A stretch of DNA of 64,000 nt from Paraflavitalea devenefica (GCF_011759375.1 NZ_JAARML010000007.1:124001-188000), one strand, 5' to 3'; shown: positions 54,318-64,000, numbered from the stretch's first letter. Translations and numbers: made by a program. Notes: generated by a model not told the origin, from the sequence alone.

Positions 54318-55607
54318 ATGAAACAACTAAGGACCTTTATCCTGGTAACAGGCAGCGTATGCGCAGCAGCGTTCATACCTGTTAAGAATCAATCCGGATT
54401 TATTGAAGACAATTTTTCCTTTGCCGGCAGCCAACTGAAAAAGATGGTGACTGTCGCCAATCAGTATGACACCTTGTTTCCCCGCTCTATTGATAAGGAA
54501 GGCCGGTTGAAAGGGACGAATAAGTATGAATGGACTTCCGGTTTTTTCCCCGGCGCTTTGTGGTATGCCTATGAAGGTACCGGCGACCCTACGCTGAAAA
54601 GTAGCGCCATTGTCTGGACGGAGAAGCTGGAGTCGTTACAGGATTTCACCCAACACCACGACCTGGGTTTTATGCTGTATTGCAGTTATGGCAATGCTTA
54701 CCGGCTCACCGGGAACGAAGCCTACAAGCAGGTGCTGGTGCGGGCGGCCAAATCGCTCAGTACACGATTCAATTCTGTCACCGGCAGCATTAAATCGTGG
54801 AATGGGTTCGGTTCCTGGGATGGCAAAGGGAAGTATTATTACCCGGTGATCATTGACAATATGATGAACCTGGAGCTGTTGTTCTTTGCGTCGAGGGTTA
54901 CCGGCGATCCGTATTACAAAAATATCGCCATAACGCATGCGGAGAATGTATTGAAGAACCAGATCCGGCCGGATTTCAGTTGTTACCATGTGGTGTGCTA
55001 TGATTCGCTCACCGGCAGGGTGCTTACAAGGGAAACAGCCCAGGGCTATGCGAATAATTCCACCTGGGCGCGCGGACAATCCTGGGGCATTTATGGGTTT
55101 ACGATGACGTACCGGGAAACAAAAGACAAACGGTACCTGCGTGCAGCCCGGAAGATGGCCGACTTTTATCTTGACCATAAAAGCCTGCCTGCAGATAAGG
55201 TAGCTTATTGGGATTTTAATGCCAATGACCCGGGCTATTATCCCTCGGTAAAATCACATGTGAAAGAAACACCTGTCAAATACCGCGATGCATCTGCCGC
55301 CGCGATTACCGCCTCTGCCCTGTTTGAACTAAGTGCCTCGCTGGGAGCAGCAGGAGAAAAGTATAAAGCGGCTGCTATTGAGATCCTCCAGGCATTAAGC
55401 AGCCCCGCTTACAGAGCGCCCGCCGGAGAGAACGGCGATTTCCTGTTAAAGCATTGTGTGGGCAGCATTGCCCACGGTACAGAGATAGATGTACCGCTGA
55501 TCTATGCTGATTATTATTTCCTGGAAGCCCTGAACCGGTACAGACTATTGCTTGAACACAGGAATGTAATTGCAGGAGCCACCAACAATCCCCAATTATA
55601 TGAGTAG
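54318..55607 (+). CDS. glycoside hydrolase family 88 (unsaturated glucuronyl hydrolase)
   Basis: This 429-residue protein has a signal-like N-terminus and an (alpha/alpha)6 barrel. Candidate catalytic aspartates of GH88 are D115 (HHDLGFMLYCSYGNAYRLTG) and D180 (VIIDNMMNLELL). WARGQSWGIYGFTMTYRET is also conserved. GH88 enzymes remove the 4,5-unsaturated uronic acid left by polysaccharide lyases, so it fits with the lyase at the end of the locus. The next gene overlaps its last 8 bases. Confidence 0.9.
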   Translation: MKQLRTFILVTGSVCAAAFIPVKNQSGFIEDNFSFAGSQLKKMVTVANQYDTLFPRSIDKEGRLKGTNKYEWTSGFFPGALWYAYEGTGDPTLKSSAIVWTEKLESLQDFTQHHDLGFMLYCSYGNAYRLTGNEAYKQVLVRAAKSLSTRFNSVTGSIKSWNGFGSWDGKGKYYYPVIIDNMMNLELLFFASRVTGDPYYKNIAITHAENVLKNQIRPDFSCYHVVCYDSLTGRVLTRETAQGYANNSTWARGQSWGIYGFTMTYRETKDKRYLRAARKMADFYLDHKSLPADKVAYWDFNANDPGYYPSVKSHVKETPVKYRDASAAAITASALFELSASLGAAGEKYKAAAIEILQALSSPAYRAPAGENGDFLLKHCVGSIAHGTEIDVPLIYADYYFLEALNRYRLLLEHRNVIAGATNNPQLYE

Positions 55608-56811
55608 ACTTATTTGCCTGCAGGCTATCGGTATGATAGCCGCCTGTAGCTTTATGCCGCAGGAGACAGCCGCGCAACAGTTGACTGTTTATGGGAAGTT
55701 TGATTTTGGCACCTACAAGGTGCAGGGTTTTACCGGTGCTGTCGCCACCTTTAATGGTAATGCCACCCTTGCTACTGCCCACGCCGGTGGCCTGGGAGGC
55801 AGCCTGCCTGGCTTTGCCACCTGCACCCTCGACAGCGGCATTCATTATGTGGTGAACGGTGCTACCACAACGCCTTTCCCCGCCCAGGCCAATGCTGGCG
55901 CCACGGCTATTTATGCCGGTAAGGTAACCATCAATGCCAGCACCAGTATTAATAAGTCAGTGTATGTGGCAGATACCTTAATGCTCAACACCGGTTATTT
56001 AACGATTCCTCCCGGCGACAGCCTGGTGATTACTTCGGGCCTGCCCATTGCAGGTGGCCCTTTCAGCAATGCAAAACATATTATTACTGCAGCCAATGTG
56101 AACACTAACAGCCAGGGATGGATGGCAGTACGTACTATCAGCGCCCCTTACCTGTTCCCGGTAGGAACAGGCGCCTATTATTTACCGGCCACACTGTCGC
56201 CTGTATCCAATTCGGGATTCGTGGCAGGCGTGTTTGAAGGTATTACTAACAACGCCCAACCGGGCGGTACGGCTTTCACGGCGCAGCAACTGGCAACAGA
56301 GGTAAATGCCGTATGGAGGATACAGCGTACCAGCGGCAATAATAGTTGCCAGTTGACCCTGGGCTGGCCGCAGGACCTGGAAGGCAGTGATTTCAGCCAG
56401 GCCGCTCATATAGGCATAGCTGCTTATGACAGCCTTTGGCAGGATGCTGCCGGGCAGGGCGATAATGCTGCCAACAGCGCGTATAAAAACTTTACGCAGT
56501 TCTACGCCTTTACGGTTGCCCAAAAAGAATGTTCACAGGAACAACAACAAAACGGGAAGATGACTTTATTACCGGCGGCCATCAATAAGATATGGCCCAA
56601 TCCGGTTGTTGACCAATTGACGATCACCCATTCCCTGACTGGCTCTAAGGTATCTATCACACTGTATGACCTGTCGGGCCGGATGCTTCACCAGGAATAC
56701 GCCTATAGCCGGCAGGTATCGCTGAAAGTACCTGCGCTCCGGCCAGGCATGTATATGCTGTCCATTTCCAATGGCGCTACAACGGTAACACAGCCGTTCC
56801 TGAAACAATGA
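55600..56811 (+). CDS. exported protein with T9SS sorting domain, unknown function
   Basis: The ATG at 55600 overlaps the GH88 stop by 8 bases and gives 403 residues with a signal peptide (ending PQETAAQ). The main part is beta-rich (VYGKFDFGTYKVQGFTG, TINASTSINKSVYVADTLML), resembling beta-helix or Ig-like surface proteins. The C-terminal 80 residues are a type A sorting domain (INKIWPNPVVDQLTITHSL ... TVTQPFLKQ). It is exported by the type IX system and attached to the surface; function in the PUL is unknown. Confidence 0.75.
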   Translation: MSRLICLQAIGMIAACSFMPQETAAQQLTVYGKFDFGTYKVQGFTGAVATFNGNATLATAHAGGLGGSLPGFATCTLDSGIHYVVNGATTTPFPAQANAGATAIYAGKVTINASTSINKSVYVADTLMLNTGYLTIPPGDSLVITSGLPIAGGPFSNAKHIITAANVNTNSQGWMAVRTISAPYLFPVGTGAYYLPATLSPVSNSGFVAGVFEGITNNAQPGGTAFTAQQLATEVNAVWRIQRTSGNNSCQLTLGWPQDLEGSDFSQAAHIGIAAYDSLWQDAAGQGDNAANSAYKNFTQFYAFTVAQKECSQEQQQNGKMTLLPAAINKIWPNPVVDQLTITHSLTGSKVSITLYDLSGRMLHQEYAYSRQVSLKVPALRPGMYMLSISNGATTVTQPFLKQ

Positions 56812-56853
56812 TAGCCGGAATTTCTTTTACGATCACTTGCCAAACTATGAACG

Positions 56854-59610
56854 ATGAAAACGATACTGCTTGTTATAGTAACTTCTTTCGCAGCGCTATG
56901 CCTGCCTGCACAAACTACTTATTACTGGGTGGGCGGCACTACCGCCAATGCCGATTTTAACCAGGCCAGTAACTGGAACACCGTATTAGGCGGCGGCGGC
57001 AGCGCCCGCACTTCACCGGCCACCAATGATATACTGGTATTTGACGGCTCCAATTACGGAGCGCCTGCCGCCAAATCGGCCACTGTATATAATCTCCCTG
57101 CACAAACACTCGGCGGCCTGGTACTTCAGCACAATGCTACCGTCACTTTTGCCAGCGCCATCAGTACGGCCGCTACCGCTTTGAGTGGACTGATCTCCAA
57201 GTCTGGAAATACAATCACGGGCAATGCCTCCACCAATTTCAGTAATGATTTCAAGGTGGGTGATTTTGTGACCACTTCCCAGTTTGGCGCCACGATGTCG
57301 CTCATTACTACTGTTAACGCCAGCACACTTATCACTGCGGAGGCGAACAATTATGGCAATACCGCTTATTACAGGGGCGCCACGTTGCGCATCACCGCAT
57401 CTCCGGGACTGGTAATTGAGCGCGGATCAACACTGACGGTAACATTCAACAATGCTCCTTTTGCCATTACTATTTTGCCCGGCGCTTCAGGACTTGTACA
57501 GGGCAATCTCTCTTTTATGCCCAGCGGAACGCAGGCCCACCGGCTCGTTTCTTTTACCGCAGGCGGTGTGCTGGTGGATTCTGCCGGCGTGATCACGAGC
57601 GGCCCTAATGTGCGCGGCAATGTTTTCAGCACCAATGCAGTGGCTACCAATAACAATATCATTTTCGCCAAAGGCAGCCGCTATGTCCATAATCCCCGGA
57701 ATGCCAACCCTGCCGAAAATCAAATACCTTTTGGCAGTACGGTAACAGGCCCGCAGTCGGTTATTGACCTTCAGCCGGGCAGCACCCTTGTGTACAGCAC
57801 CAACAACGGCGCCTCCTTTGCAGGGTTCAAGTATGGCGATGTGGTGATCAATGGCAATATTACGGCCACCACTTCCCCTTCCTACCTGGAGAATTTTACG
57901 GTGAACAGCAACGCTGTTTTTTTGAACAATAGCCTCACGGCTTTTCCCATCTCCGGCAGTATTGACAATAACGGCATCATCAGCACTACGGCCGCTTCCA
58001 CTATTCTGTTATGCGGCCAACAACTTCAACGGATAAAAGGCAATGGCGCTTATTATTTGAACAACGTTACTACTGTTGCCGGATCGGATGTGAAGCTGGA
58101 GCGGGACCTGCAACTATCTTCTACTGCTACTTTTTCCAGCACTGCTGTAGTGGTGAATGGCGCGCAGGTATTGGCGGATAGCCGGGCAACGAATATTGGT
58201 GTTACGGTAAATAATTACCTGGAAGGGCCTGGCACAGTGAGGACCACCCCGTTTGCCACCGCCATCAGTAAGATGAAAATGAAAACACTCCGGTTTGGTG
58301 AAGGAGAGATAGGCGACTGGTACCTGTGGTCCAAACCGCCTTATACAGCGCCCAACCCGCATGCTGCGATGTGGGGAAGCAGCCAGTGGCCTTTTACGGA
58401 TGCCGGTATGTTTAACCTGGCAGATACGACCGGTAAGCTGGTCACGAATCAAATGAATATAGACCATTTCCTGACACTTTGCAAGGACAGCGCTATCACA
58501 CCGTATTTTATTGTACCGATAGATGCCATTATGCAACCCAATGCCGTTGCCCATTATGTAACCAAACAGGAGATATTGAACAGCACGGTAGCCCTGGTGA
58601 ATTATGTAAAACAAAAAGGACTGTCGTCTGCCCATTATGAGATCGGCAATGAATGTTATTATCCTATTTCGGGCACCAGCACCGGGCAAACCTGGAGCGC
58701 CACCGCCTATGCCAACCTGGTGGCAGAGTTATCGGACCTGATGAAAGCCGCAGACAGCACGATCAAGATAGGCATGAACGGCCATAATTATCCCAACACC
58801 AAATGGTATGATACGCTTTTCCTGGTAGCGGCCCCCAAAGCAGATTTTATTGTGGCGCACAATTACCTGCCCAATCCTTCCACGGTAAGCACGGCCGCCA
58901 ATTCCTGGTACAACAGCTACCTGACGATGGCGGCCAATAATACAGACCTGATAAGCGCCGTGAATAATGCCACAGCGGCCATCAATACTTTTGGTGATGC
59001 GGCGGCTAAGAGCCGCCTGAAGATCGCTGTTACAGAAGCCAGCTCCTATGCTCCGGGGTCAGCAGATTCCATCTATCCTAAAACCAATACCATGGGGAAA
59101 GCCATCATTGCAGCCGATATGTTTGCCGCCATGCTTTCCAATCCCCGGGTGTCGCATGTGCATTTCTGGACCAGTCACTGGTTCCTCAGTTATGCGCAAA
59201 CGTATAACCAGCCTTACAACCTGCGGTGCCTGCTGGGCGGCAATAATGAAATCACCCCGGTAGGTTATTCGCTTCAGTTGCTGAACGAGTGTATAACAGG
59301 CAATAAGGTATCGGTCACTGATCTTAATACGGCCAATACGAAGTATAAGGTGCACGCATTCTTTGATACGGCCACGGGAAAAACAAACCTGCTGGTGATC
59401 AACCGGGACAGTGTTTCCAAAACAATCCCCCTGCTGCTGGCCAATATGAATATGGCCAATAAAACGAGCCAGGCGGTAATGCAGTTGAAAGGGAATAATC
59501 CGAATGATTACGCACCGGTGTTCAGCAGCATCAGTAACGTGAGCACGGATGCGGCAGGGCGGGTGGATATAACCGTACCGGCGTATTCGATTACCCGATT
59601 TAGTTTTTAA
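56854..59610 (+). CDS. beta-rich domain plus clan-A-like glycoside hydrolase
   Basis: This 918-residue exported protein has an N-terminal beta-rich part (about 20-450), with YYWVGGTTANADFNQASNWNT and Asn/Thr-rich strands. The C-terminal 440 residues form a TIM-barrel glycosidase like GH39/GH51/GH30 relatives. It has MKMKTLRFGEGEIGDWYLWS near 475, the acid/base Glu in SAHYEIGNECY near 597, and the nucleophile Glu in KIAVTEASSYA near 726. The end (VDITVPAYSITRFSF) fits the beta-sandwich that follows such barrels. Substrate probably a glycoside in the polymer targeted by this locus. Confidence 0.7.
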   Translation: MKTILLVIVTSFAALCLPAQTTYYWVGGTTANADFNQASNWNTVLGGGGSARTSPATNDILVFDGSNYGAPAAKSATVYNLPAQTLGGLVLQHNATVTFASAISTAATALSGLISKSGNTITGNASTNFSNDFKVGDFVTTSQFGATMSLITTVNASTLITAEANNYGNTAYYRGATLRITASPGLVIERGSTLTVTFNNAPFAITILPGASGLVQGNLSFMPSGTQAHRLVSFTAGGVLVDSAGVITSGPNVRGNVFSTNAVATNNNIIFAKGSRYVHNPRNANPAENQIPFGSTVTGPQSVIDLQPGSTLVYSTNNGASFAGFKYGDVVINGNITATTSPSYLENFTVNSNAVFLNNSLTAFPISGSIDNNGIISTTAASTILLCGQQLQRIKGNGAYYLNNVTTVAGSDVKLERDLQLSSTATFSSTAVVVNGAQVLADSRATNIGVTVNNYLEGPGTVRTTPFATAISKMKMKTLRFGEGEIGDWYLWSKPPYTAPNPHAAMWGSSQWPFTDAGMFNLADTTGKLVTNQMNIDHFLTLCKDSAITPYFIVPIDAIMQPNAVAHYVTKQEILNSTVALVNYVKQKGLSSAHYEIGNECYYPISGTSTGQTWSATAYANLVAELSDLMKAADSTIKIGMNGHNYPNTKWYDTLFLVAAPKADFIVAHNYLPNPSTVSTAANSWYNSYLTMAANNTDLISAVNNATAAINTFGDAAAKSRLKIAVTEASSYAPGSADSIYPKTNTMGKAIIAADMFAAMLSNPRVSHVHFWTSHWFLSYAQTYNQPYNLRCLLGGNNEITPVGYSLQLLNECITGNKVSVTDLNTANTKYKVHAFFDTATGKTNLLVINRDSVSKTIPLLLANMNMANKTSQAVMQLKGNNPNDYAPVFSSISNVSTDAAGRVDITVPAYSITRFSF

Positions 59611-59631
59611 TTTTAGTACGATATTTATTGT

Positions 59632-61548
59632 ATGCATTTGACTACTTACAGTACCCGACATCGCTTACCAGGCAGGATTGCCCTGCTAAGCGCGCTACTT
59701 TGTATATGCCTTGCGCAGTTTACGCCCTGCCATGCCGGGGTGATTGATACTTCCCGGATCATGGGGCATCCCCGGTTGCTGTTGCTGAAAGGACAGGAAG
59801 AGTTAATTAAAAATAATATCAAGGCCCATCCGCTCTGGGAGAAGGTGCATACCGACCTGCTGAATGAATGCGATATCATCCTTGGCCTGCCACCAGTGGA
59901 GCGGGTATTGATCGGCAGGCGGCTGTTGGGCAAGTCGCGGGAAAGCCTCCGGCGTATTTTCTTCCTGTCATATGCCTGGCGGATGACGCACAAGAAGAAG
60001 TATTTCAATAAATGCGAAGAGGAACTGCTGGCCGTGTGCAAATTCAGCAACTGGAACCCCGATCATTTCCTGGATGTGGCGGAGATGACGATGGCCGTAG
60101 CCATCGGTTATGACTGGCTGTATGATGAACTGTCTGCCGCTTCCCGCCAACTGATCAGCCAGGCCATCATCAGCAAAGGACTAACGCCTTCCCTCGATGA
60201 CAAGTACAATGGATGGCTGCGGGGCAATAACAACTGGAACCAGGTATGCAACACGGGCATTACTTATGGGGCGCTGGCAGTGTATGAAGATCAGCGGGCA
60301 CTGTCTGTACAACTGGTAGAGCGCGCTTTAAAAAGCATACAGATCCCTATGAAGACGTATGCCCCTGACGGCAATTATACGGAGGGGTATAGTTACTGGG
60401 CCTATGGCACCAGCTATAATGTGTTTTTGATCAGCGCCCTTGAGCAAATCTTTGGAACTGACTATCAACTTTCGCAAGCGCCCGGTTTTTTGCGTACCCC
60501 TTCTTTTTATGAACACCTGGTAGGCCCTTCGGGCCTACCCTTTAACTATTCCGATTGCGCCAGCGCAGCCGATGGACTGCAACCTGCGATGTTATGGTTT
60601 GCTTCCAAACTGCACGATCCTTCCCTGCTGTGGCAGGAGCAGGCGAATATGCAAAAAGGAAAGATCCTGGCCAAATGGAACCGCTTTTTACCGGCCGCCC
60701 TGGTATGGGGCAAGGACCTGGATATGCATACCCTGCAGCCGCCGGCATCGCCCGTGTGGGTAGGCGATGGAGAGAACCCGGTAGCGATGATGCGCAGCTC
60801 CTGGACCGATCCCAACGCAATTTATATAGGATTTAAAGGAGGCACTCCTTCAGCAGGACATGCCCATATGGATGCAGGCTCTTTTGTGATGGACGCCGAA
60901 GGCGTAAGATGGAGTGCCGACCTGGGGATGCAGGAGTATGAATCGATGGAGTCAAAAGGGTTGAAGATATGGGATATGAGCCAGGGGTCGGATAGATGGA
61001 AGGTATTCCGGTATTCCAATTTCTCGCACAGCACACTCACGGTTAATCATGCTTTGCAGGCCGTGAAGGGAAGGGCCGTGATCACGAAACATTCGGATGA
61101 CTCCCTGTTTACCCATGCCGTGATGGACATGAGCACGCTGTATGCCGGCTCACTGGCAAAGGCGGCCCGGGGCATTGCCCTGGTGAACAAGCAATATGTA
61201 ACAGTGCGGGATGAAATAGAGACCGGCGATACCACCTGCACCATCCGCTGGGCCATGCTTACGCCGGCTAAGGTAGCATCCGTCAACAATAACCGCGCAC
61301 AACTGACGCATAAAGACGGCAAGAAGCTCACCCTCTATGTTGACGGACTGCCACAACAGGCAACCCTGCAAACATGGCCTACCGACCCGCCGAATAGTTA
61401 TGACGCCCTGAACCTGGGCACTGTGCTGATCGGGTTTGAAATTGTAGTACCCGCCCATACCAAGGTGGCGTTTAACGTATTCCTGGTACCGGGCGAACAA
61501 ACCATTACGATCAAAAAATCTTTACTCAGGCCATTACAGCAATGGTAA
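59632..61548 (+). CDS. heparinase II/III-family polysaccharide lyase
   Basis: This 638-residue exported protein has a signal peptide and (alpha/alpha) toroid followed by a beta-sandwich. The candidate catalytic residues are Asn/His-type in NNNWNQVCNTG, the tyrosine in LPFNYSDCAS and the histidine in SAGHAHMDAGSFV. These match the heparinase II/III-type (PL12/PL21-like) layout. Such lyases cleave uronic-acid-containing polymers by beta-elimination. The stop overlaps the convergent TcA gene by 15 bases. It fits the GH88 enzyme of the same locus. Confidence 0.85.
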   Translation: MHLTTYSTRHRLPGRIALLSALLCICLAQFTPCHAGVIDTSRIMGHPRLLLLKGQEELIKNNIKAHPLWEKVHTDLLNECDIILGLPPVERVLIGRRLLGKSRESLRRIFFLSYAWRMTHKKKYFNKCEEELLAVCKFSNWNPDHFLDVAEMTMAVAIGYDWLYDELSAASRQLISQAIISKGLTPSLDDKYNGWLRGNNNWNQVCNTGITYGALAVYEDQRALSVQLVERALKSIQIPMKTYAPDGNYTEGYSYWAYGTSYNVFLISALEQIFGTDYQLSQAPGFLRTPSFYEHLVGPSGLPFNYSDCASAADGLQPAMLWFASKLHDPSLLWQEQANMQKGKILAKWNRFLPAALVWGKDLDMHTLQPPASPVWVGDGENPVAMMRSSWTDPNAIYIGFKGGTPSAGHAHMDAGSFVMDAEGVRWSADLGMQEYESMESKGLKIWDMSQGSDRWKVFRYSNFSHSTLTVNHALQAVKGRAVITKHSDDSLFTHAVMDMSTLYAGSLAKAARGIALVNKQYVTVRDEIETGDTTCTIRWAMLTPAKVASVNNNRAQLTHKDGKKLTLYVDGLPQQATLQTWPTDPPNSYDALNLGTVLIGFEIVVPAHTKVAFNVFLVPGEQTITIKKSLLRPLQQW

Positions 61549-64000
61549 AGGGGTCTTTTTTATTTCCGGCAAGTTGCTTACCTGTTGTGCAAATTCCACT
61601 CCCCCATCCTGTGCAGTATAATTGATGTATAGGATCACATCGGAGATGGTACTCAGGTCAAAAGCATTGGTGGCCTGCGGAATGCTTAACTCCCAGTCAG
61701 ACACAGCCCCTGTTCCTTCAAATGGCAGGTATCGTTCGTCATTAAAATTAAGTTCAAATAGACCACTGTCGCCACTTGCTTTGGAAATAGCTATTTGCTG
61801 ATTCGGCCGCCAGTTGATCCGTAATGAATTGTTGCCCGGCGCCTGCCCCTTTTCATTGCTGACCAGATATTTTACGGTATTCAGGTTGGGCTGTGTGACC
61901 ACTTTGTTGGACTGCTGCCGGAGCGTAGCTTTTATAGATTGATAAGGACCCACAATAGCAGGAATGGTAATGGACACCGTTTTTATTTTCCGGTTGTAAT
62001 GACCGGGAAAATCCCTGTCATACAATTGTTCCATTAAACTGATCCTGCAGGTTCCTGTTTTTACCAGCTTCTCGAGTTCCGTTACAGACAGCATCTTTAA
62101 GGATACGATCTTTTGTATTTCGAGGTATCGCTGGTTATTGTCAATATAAGCTTTTTCCAACCTGCCCAGGTCGGCCATCAGTTTTTCGCCTGCCAGTAAC
62201 CCCCGGTGGGTATTGCTCCAATAACCATAGCTGATGATGTTTTCATTCCTGTTCAGTTCGAACTGGTAGGCTACCTGTGCTTTTTGGGCCAGGTCCTGCG
62301 CCATCTGGAATGCCTGGTAATAGACGGAACTGATCTGGTCGATCATCCATTGGTACATTTCCCGGTTGGTGAATTTATTGGCATAGAATTGCTGCAGGTC
62401 CTGGTTGTTGGCGATATTTTGATTTTGTACTGCCAGGTCTGTAGTAGCATTCTGCACATGGATGTCGTTGATGGCTTTTTGTATTTTTATGGAAGTGACT
62501 TCATACTGCGCCAGTTTTAATTGCAATCCCCAGTCTTCAGTCCTGCGGGTATAAGACGCAGAAACGGCGGTCATATTGGCCTGGTTATTGGCGATATTGC
62601 TGCCCGAACTTAAGGCAGCGGCGGCAGATTCTATGGAGCCACCGGGACTGAAATCCCCATCGGCAAATCCAAAAACAGTGGGTATCAGATGACCCACTAC
62701 TGCTGCCACATGCAAGGCGGTGGCAGGTATCTCCACCTCTATGGCTATTTGGTTTAATGAAAGGGCTTTTGCTTCCAGCACAGAAACTGGTTTTGTCAGC
62801 ATTTGGGTATAGTAAGCCACCCTTTCATTAGCGCTAGCCAGGCTTTGGTCCAGGACCAGGCCCTGGTTCATGGCCTCTTCTATTTCCTTTTCTTTGATGG
62901 AGGTAGTAAGGTCAAGGATGGTCTTTTCCTGCACCGTACGCAGCATGGCCAGTTGCTCTTCATCATTCCTTTCCAGTGCACCCAGGATCTGGCGGCCAAA
63001 ATCAATCACCCTTTCCGTCACTGCTTTGGCATACTCTATCATTTTAGCGAACCTGAAATACGGGATCGTTGTTGCATAGCTGATCGGAACGTCGGCCAGG
63101 TTGACGCCCGCGGCGCCTGCCGCCACCAGCATCATCGGATTGATGGGTGGTTCAAACAATGCCAGTGATTGTTGCTGGCCCAGGATGTTGAGGCAATTCC
63201 TGATCTCAAAGAGCCTGGTCTCCACGAGGTCCTGGCAGACAGCCAGTTCATCGTTTTCCGGGATACCAAAGTAGAAGTTGGACAGGGAAGCAGAAAGCCG
63301 GGGCGTATATTGCATCCGGGGATGTACCGGGGGCTGCATATCTTCTATATCGATCACAAACTGGGGAATGTGATTTTGATATTCGTTTTCAATCTCCGCT
63401 ATGGTGATGGGCACTCTTTTCTTAAAGCTCCCTGAGATATCGGGTCTTTTCCCCAGTAGTTCTTTTGCCAGCACATATAACATTTCCGCCTGCGTGATGG
63501 TTTCCCAGGTATACTGGCTAAACAGGTTATCGCCCCAGTTCAGCAAATTCGTGATATAGTTGACCACGGTCTTCTTCTCAAATGCCCCGGGACGCAGGTA
63601 AGCTATTGCTTCAGGATCGAAGGGGTCCAGGTCGTATAGCAAGACCTGGTCTGTATCTTTTTGCGCGTTGCCGGTAAGGATCTTTACAATGTCTTCCGGT
63701 TTACCCAGGCTTCTGAAATAGCCCAACTGCCAAAAACGGTCATTGCTTTGATCGGCCGCCGTTGGTTTAAACAGGTACTCATACCAGCGTTTGGCATCTT
63801 CAAAATGCTGGTTACTGCTCAACAATTGAGCAATCAGCATGGGAATGTGGTAAAACAGCTCCCAGGTGTATTTCCCATAGGGCGCCCCTGCTGACAGATC
63901 AGACGCGGTAATGTTACCGGAGTTCTTTGCATATAAATAATCAGCGCCGCCCATGAACAAATCTTCATTAAGCCGTTGTATCCTTCTGCCGTTTACGTTT
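61534..64000 (-). CDS. Tc toxin subunit A, C-terminal part (partial)
   Basis: The frame is open from the stop at 61534 to the window edge, with no credible start: the last codons read NVNGRRIQRLNEDLFMGGADY, which fits the interior of a TcA protein. WELFYHIPMLIAQLLSSNQHFEDAKRWYEYLFKP and later long helices (IKEKEIEEAMNQGLVLDQSLASANERVAYYTQ) match the pore and channel-forming regions. The C-terminal part (LPFEGTGAVSDWELSIPQA) matches the TcB-binding end. TcA forms the needle that injects TcB/TcC toxins into host cells. The N-terminal part lies beyond the window. Confidence 0.85.
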   Translation of the reverse strand, partial: NVNGRRIQRLNEDLFMGGADYLYAKNSGNITASDLSAGAPYGKYTWELFYHIPMLIAQLLSSNQHFEDAKRWYEYLFKPTAADQSNDRFWQLGYFRSLGKPEDIVKILTGNAQKDTDQVLLYDLDPFDPEAIAYLRPGAFEKKTVVNYITNLLNWGDNLFSQYTWETITQAEMLYVLAKELLGKRPDISGSFKKRVPITIAEIENEYQNHIPQFVIDIEDMQPPVHPRMQYTPRLSASLSNFYFGIPENDELAVCQDLVETRLFEIRNCLNILGQQQSLALFEPPINPMMLVAAGAAGVNLADVPISYATTIPYFRFAKMIEYAKAVTERVIDFGRQILGALERNDEEQLAMLRTVQEKTILDLTTSIKEKEIEEAMNQGLVLDQSLASANERVAYYTQMLTKPVSVLEAKALSLNQIAIEVEIPATALHVAAVVGHLIPTVFGFADGDFSPGGSIESAAAALSSGSNIANNQANMTAVSASYTRRTEDWGLQLKLAQYEVTSIKIQKAINDIHVQNATTDLAVQNQNIANNQDLQQFYANKFTNREMYQWMIDQISSVYYQAFQMAQDLAQKAQVAYQFELNRNENIISYGYWSNTHRGLLAGEKLMADLGRLEKAYIDNNQRYLEIQKIVSLKMLSVTELEKLVKTGTCRISLMEQLYDRDFPGHYNRKIKTVSITIPAIVGPYQSIKATLRQQSNKVVTQPNLNTVKYLVSNEKGQAPGNNSLRINWRPNQQIAISKASGDSGLFELNFNDERYLPFEGTGAVSDWELSIPQATNAFDLSTISDVILYINYTAQDGGVEFAQQVSNLPEIKKTPLPLL

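Overview
The window comes from a member of the Bacteroidota, most likely family Chitinophagaceae (Chitinophaga/Niastella-like). The evidence is a SusC/SusD pair with a hybrid two-component sensor, type IX secretion C-terminal sorting domains, an RteC-family protein, many secreted proteins and lipoproteins, TAnnTTTG-type promoter elements and weak Shine-Dalgarno sequences. No rRNA, tRNA or CRISPR array was seen. The genus is an inference.

Layout. 1-7.8 kb: the 5' end of an ABC exporter, a metallo-beta-lactamase-fold hydrolase, an FMN-split-barrel-like protein, two lipoproteins, a lone receiver domain, glutathione-independent formaldehyde dehydrogenase and a serine hydrolase. 7.9-16.3 kb: a six-gene plus-strand operon with an O-antigen-ligase-like membrane protein and five exported proteins (transglutaminase-like; unknown; Sel1 repeats with a T9SS tail; Cys-rich repeats with an HENVH motif; unknown). 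16.2-17.6 kb: a convergent GH16 glucanase with an operator-like tandem palindrome.

17.7-29.5 kb, all minus strand: two transcription units that look like a conflict or signalling island. One holds a possible EACC1-like protein, an exported TraB/PrgY (TIKI)-like protein and a CHAT-like protein. The other holds a 1223-residue protein with fourteen extracytoplasmic propeller repeats, one membrane span and a cytoplasmic NACHT NTPase, followed by a small ORF, a Lys-rich small protein and a predicted outer-membrane-barrel-like protein. A serine hydrolase and a B12-binding radical SAM protein lie upstream. This is the best candidate for an undescribed system.

29.6-35.5 kb: accessory genes, including a methyltransferase, a small two-helix membrane protein, an unknown protein preceded by 11-bp phased repeats and a palindrome, RteC, an AbiJ-like abortive-infection protein, and a Fic enzyme with a small partner. 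35.8-42.4 kb: two AraC regulators, VOC, SDR, DinB and alpha/beta-hydrolase proteins, and a lone seven-blade propeller of more AT-rich composition.

42.4-61.5 kb: a hybrid sensor (HTCS), an AbiEi-like/Fic fusion with three 24-bp repeats abutting its start codon, and a polysaccharide utilization locus. The locus runs SusC, SusD, a DUF5017 lipoprotein, GH88 unsaturated glucuronyl hydrolase, a T9SS-tailed protein, a clan-A-like glycosidase and a heparinase II/III-type lyase, and probably targets a uronic-acid-containing polysaccharide. 61.5 kb to the end: the C-terminal part of a Tc-toxin A subunit on the minus strand, running off the window.
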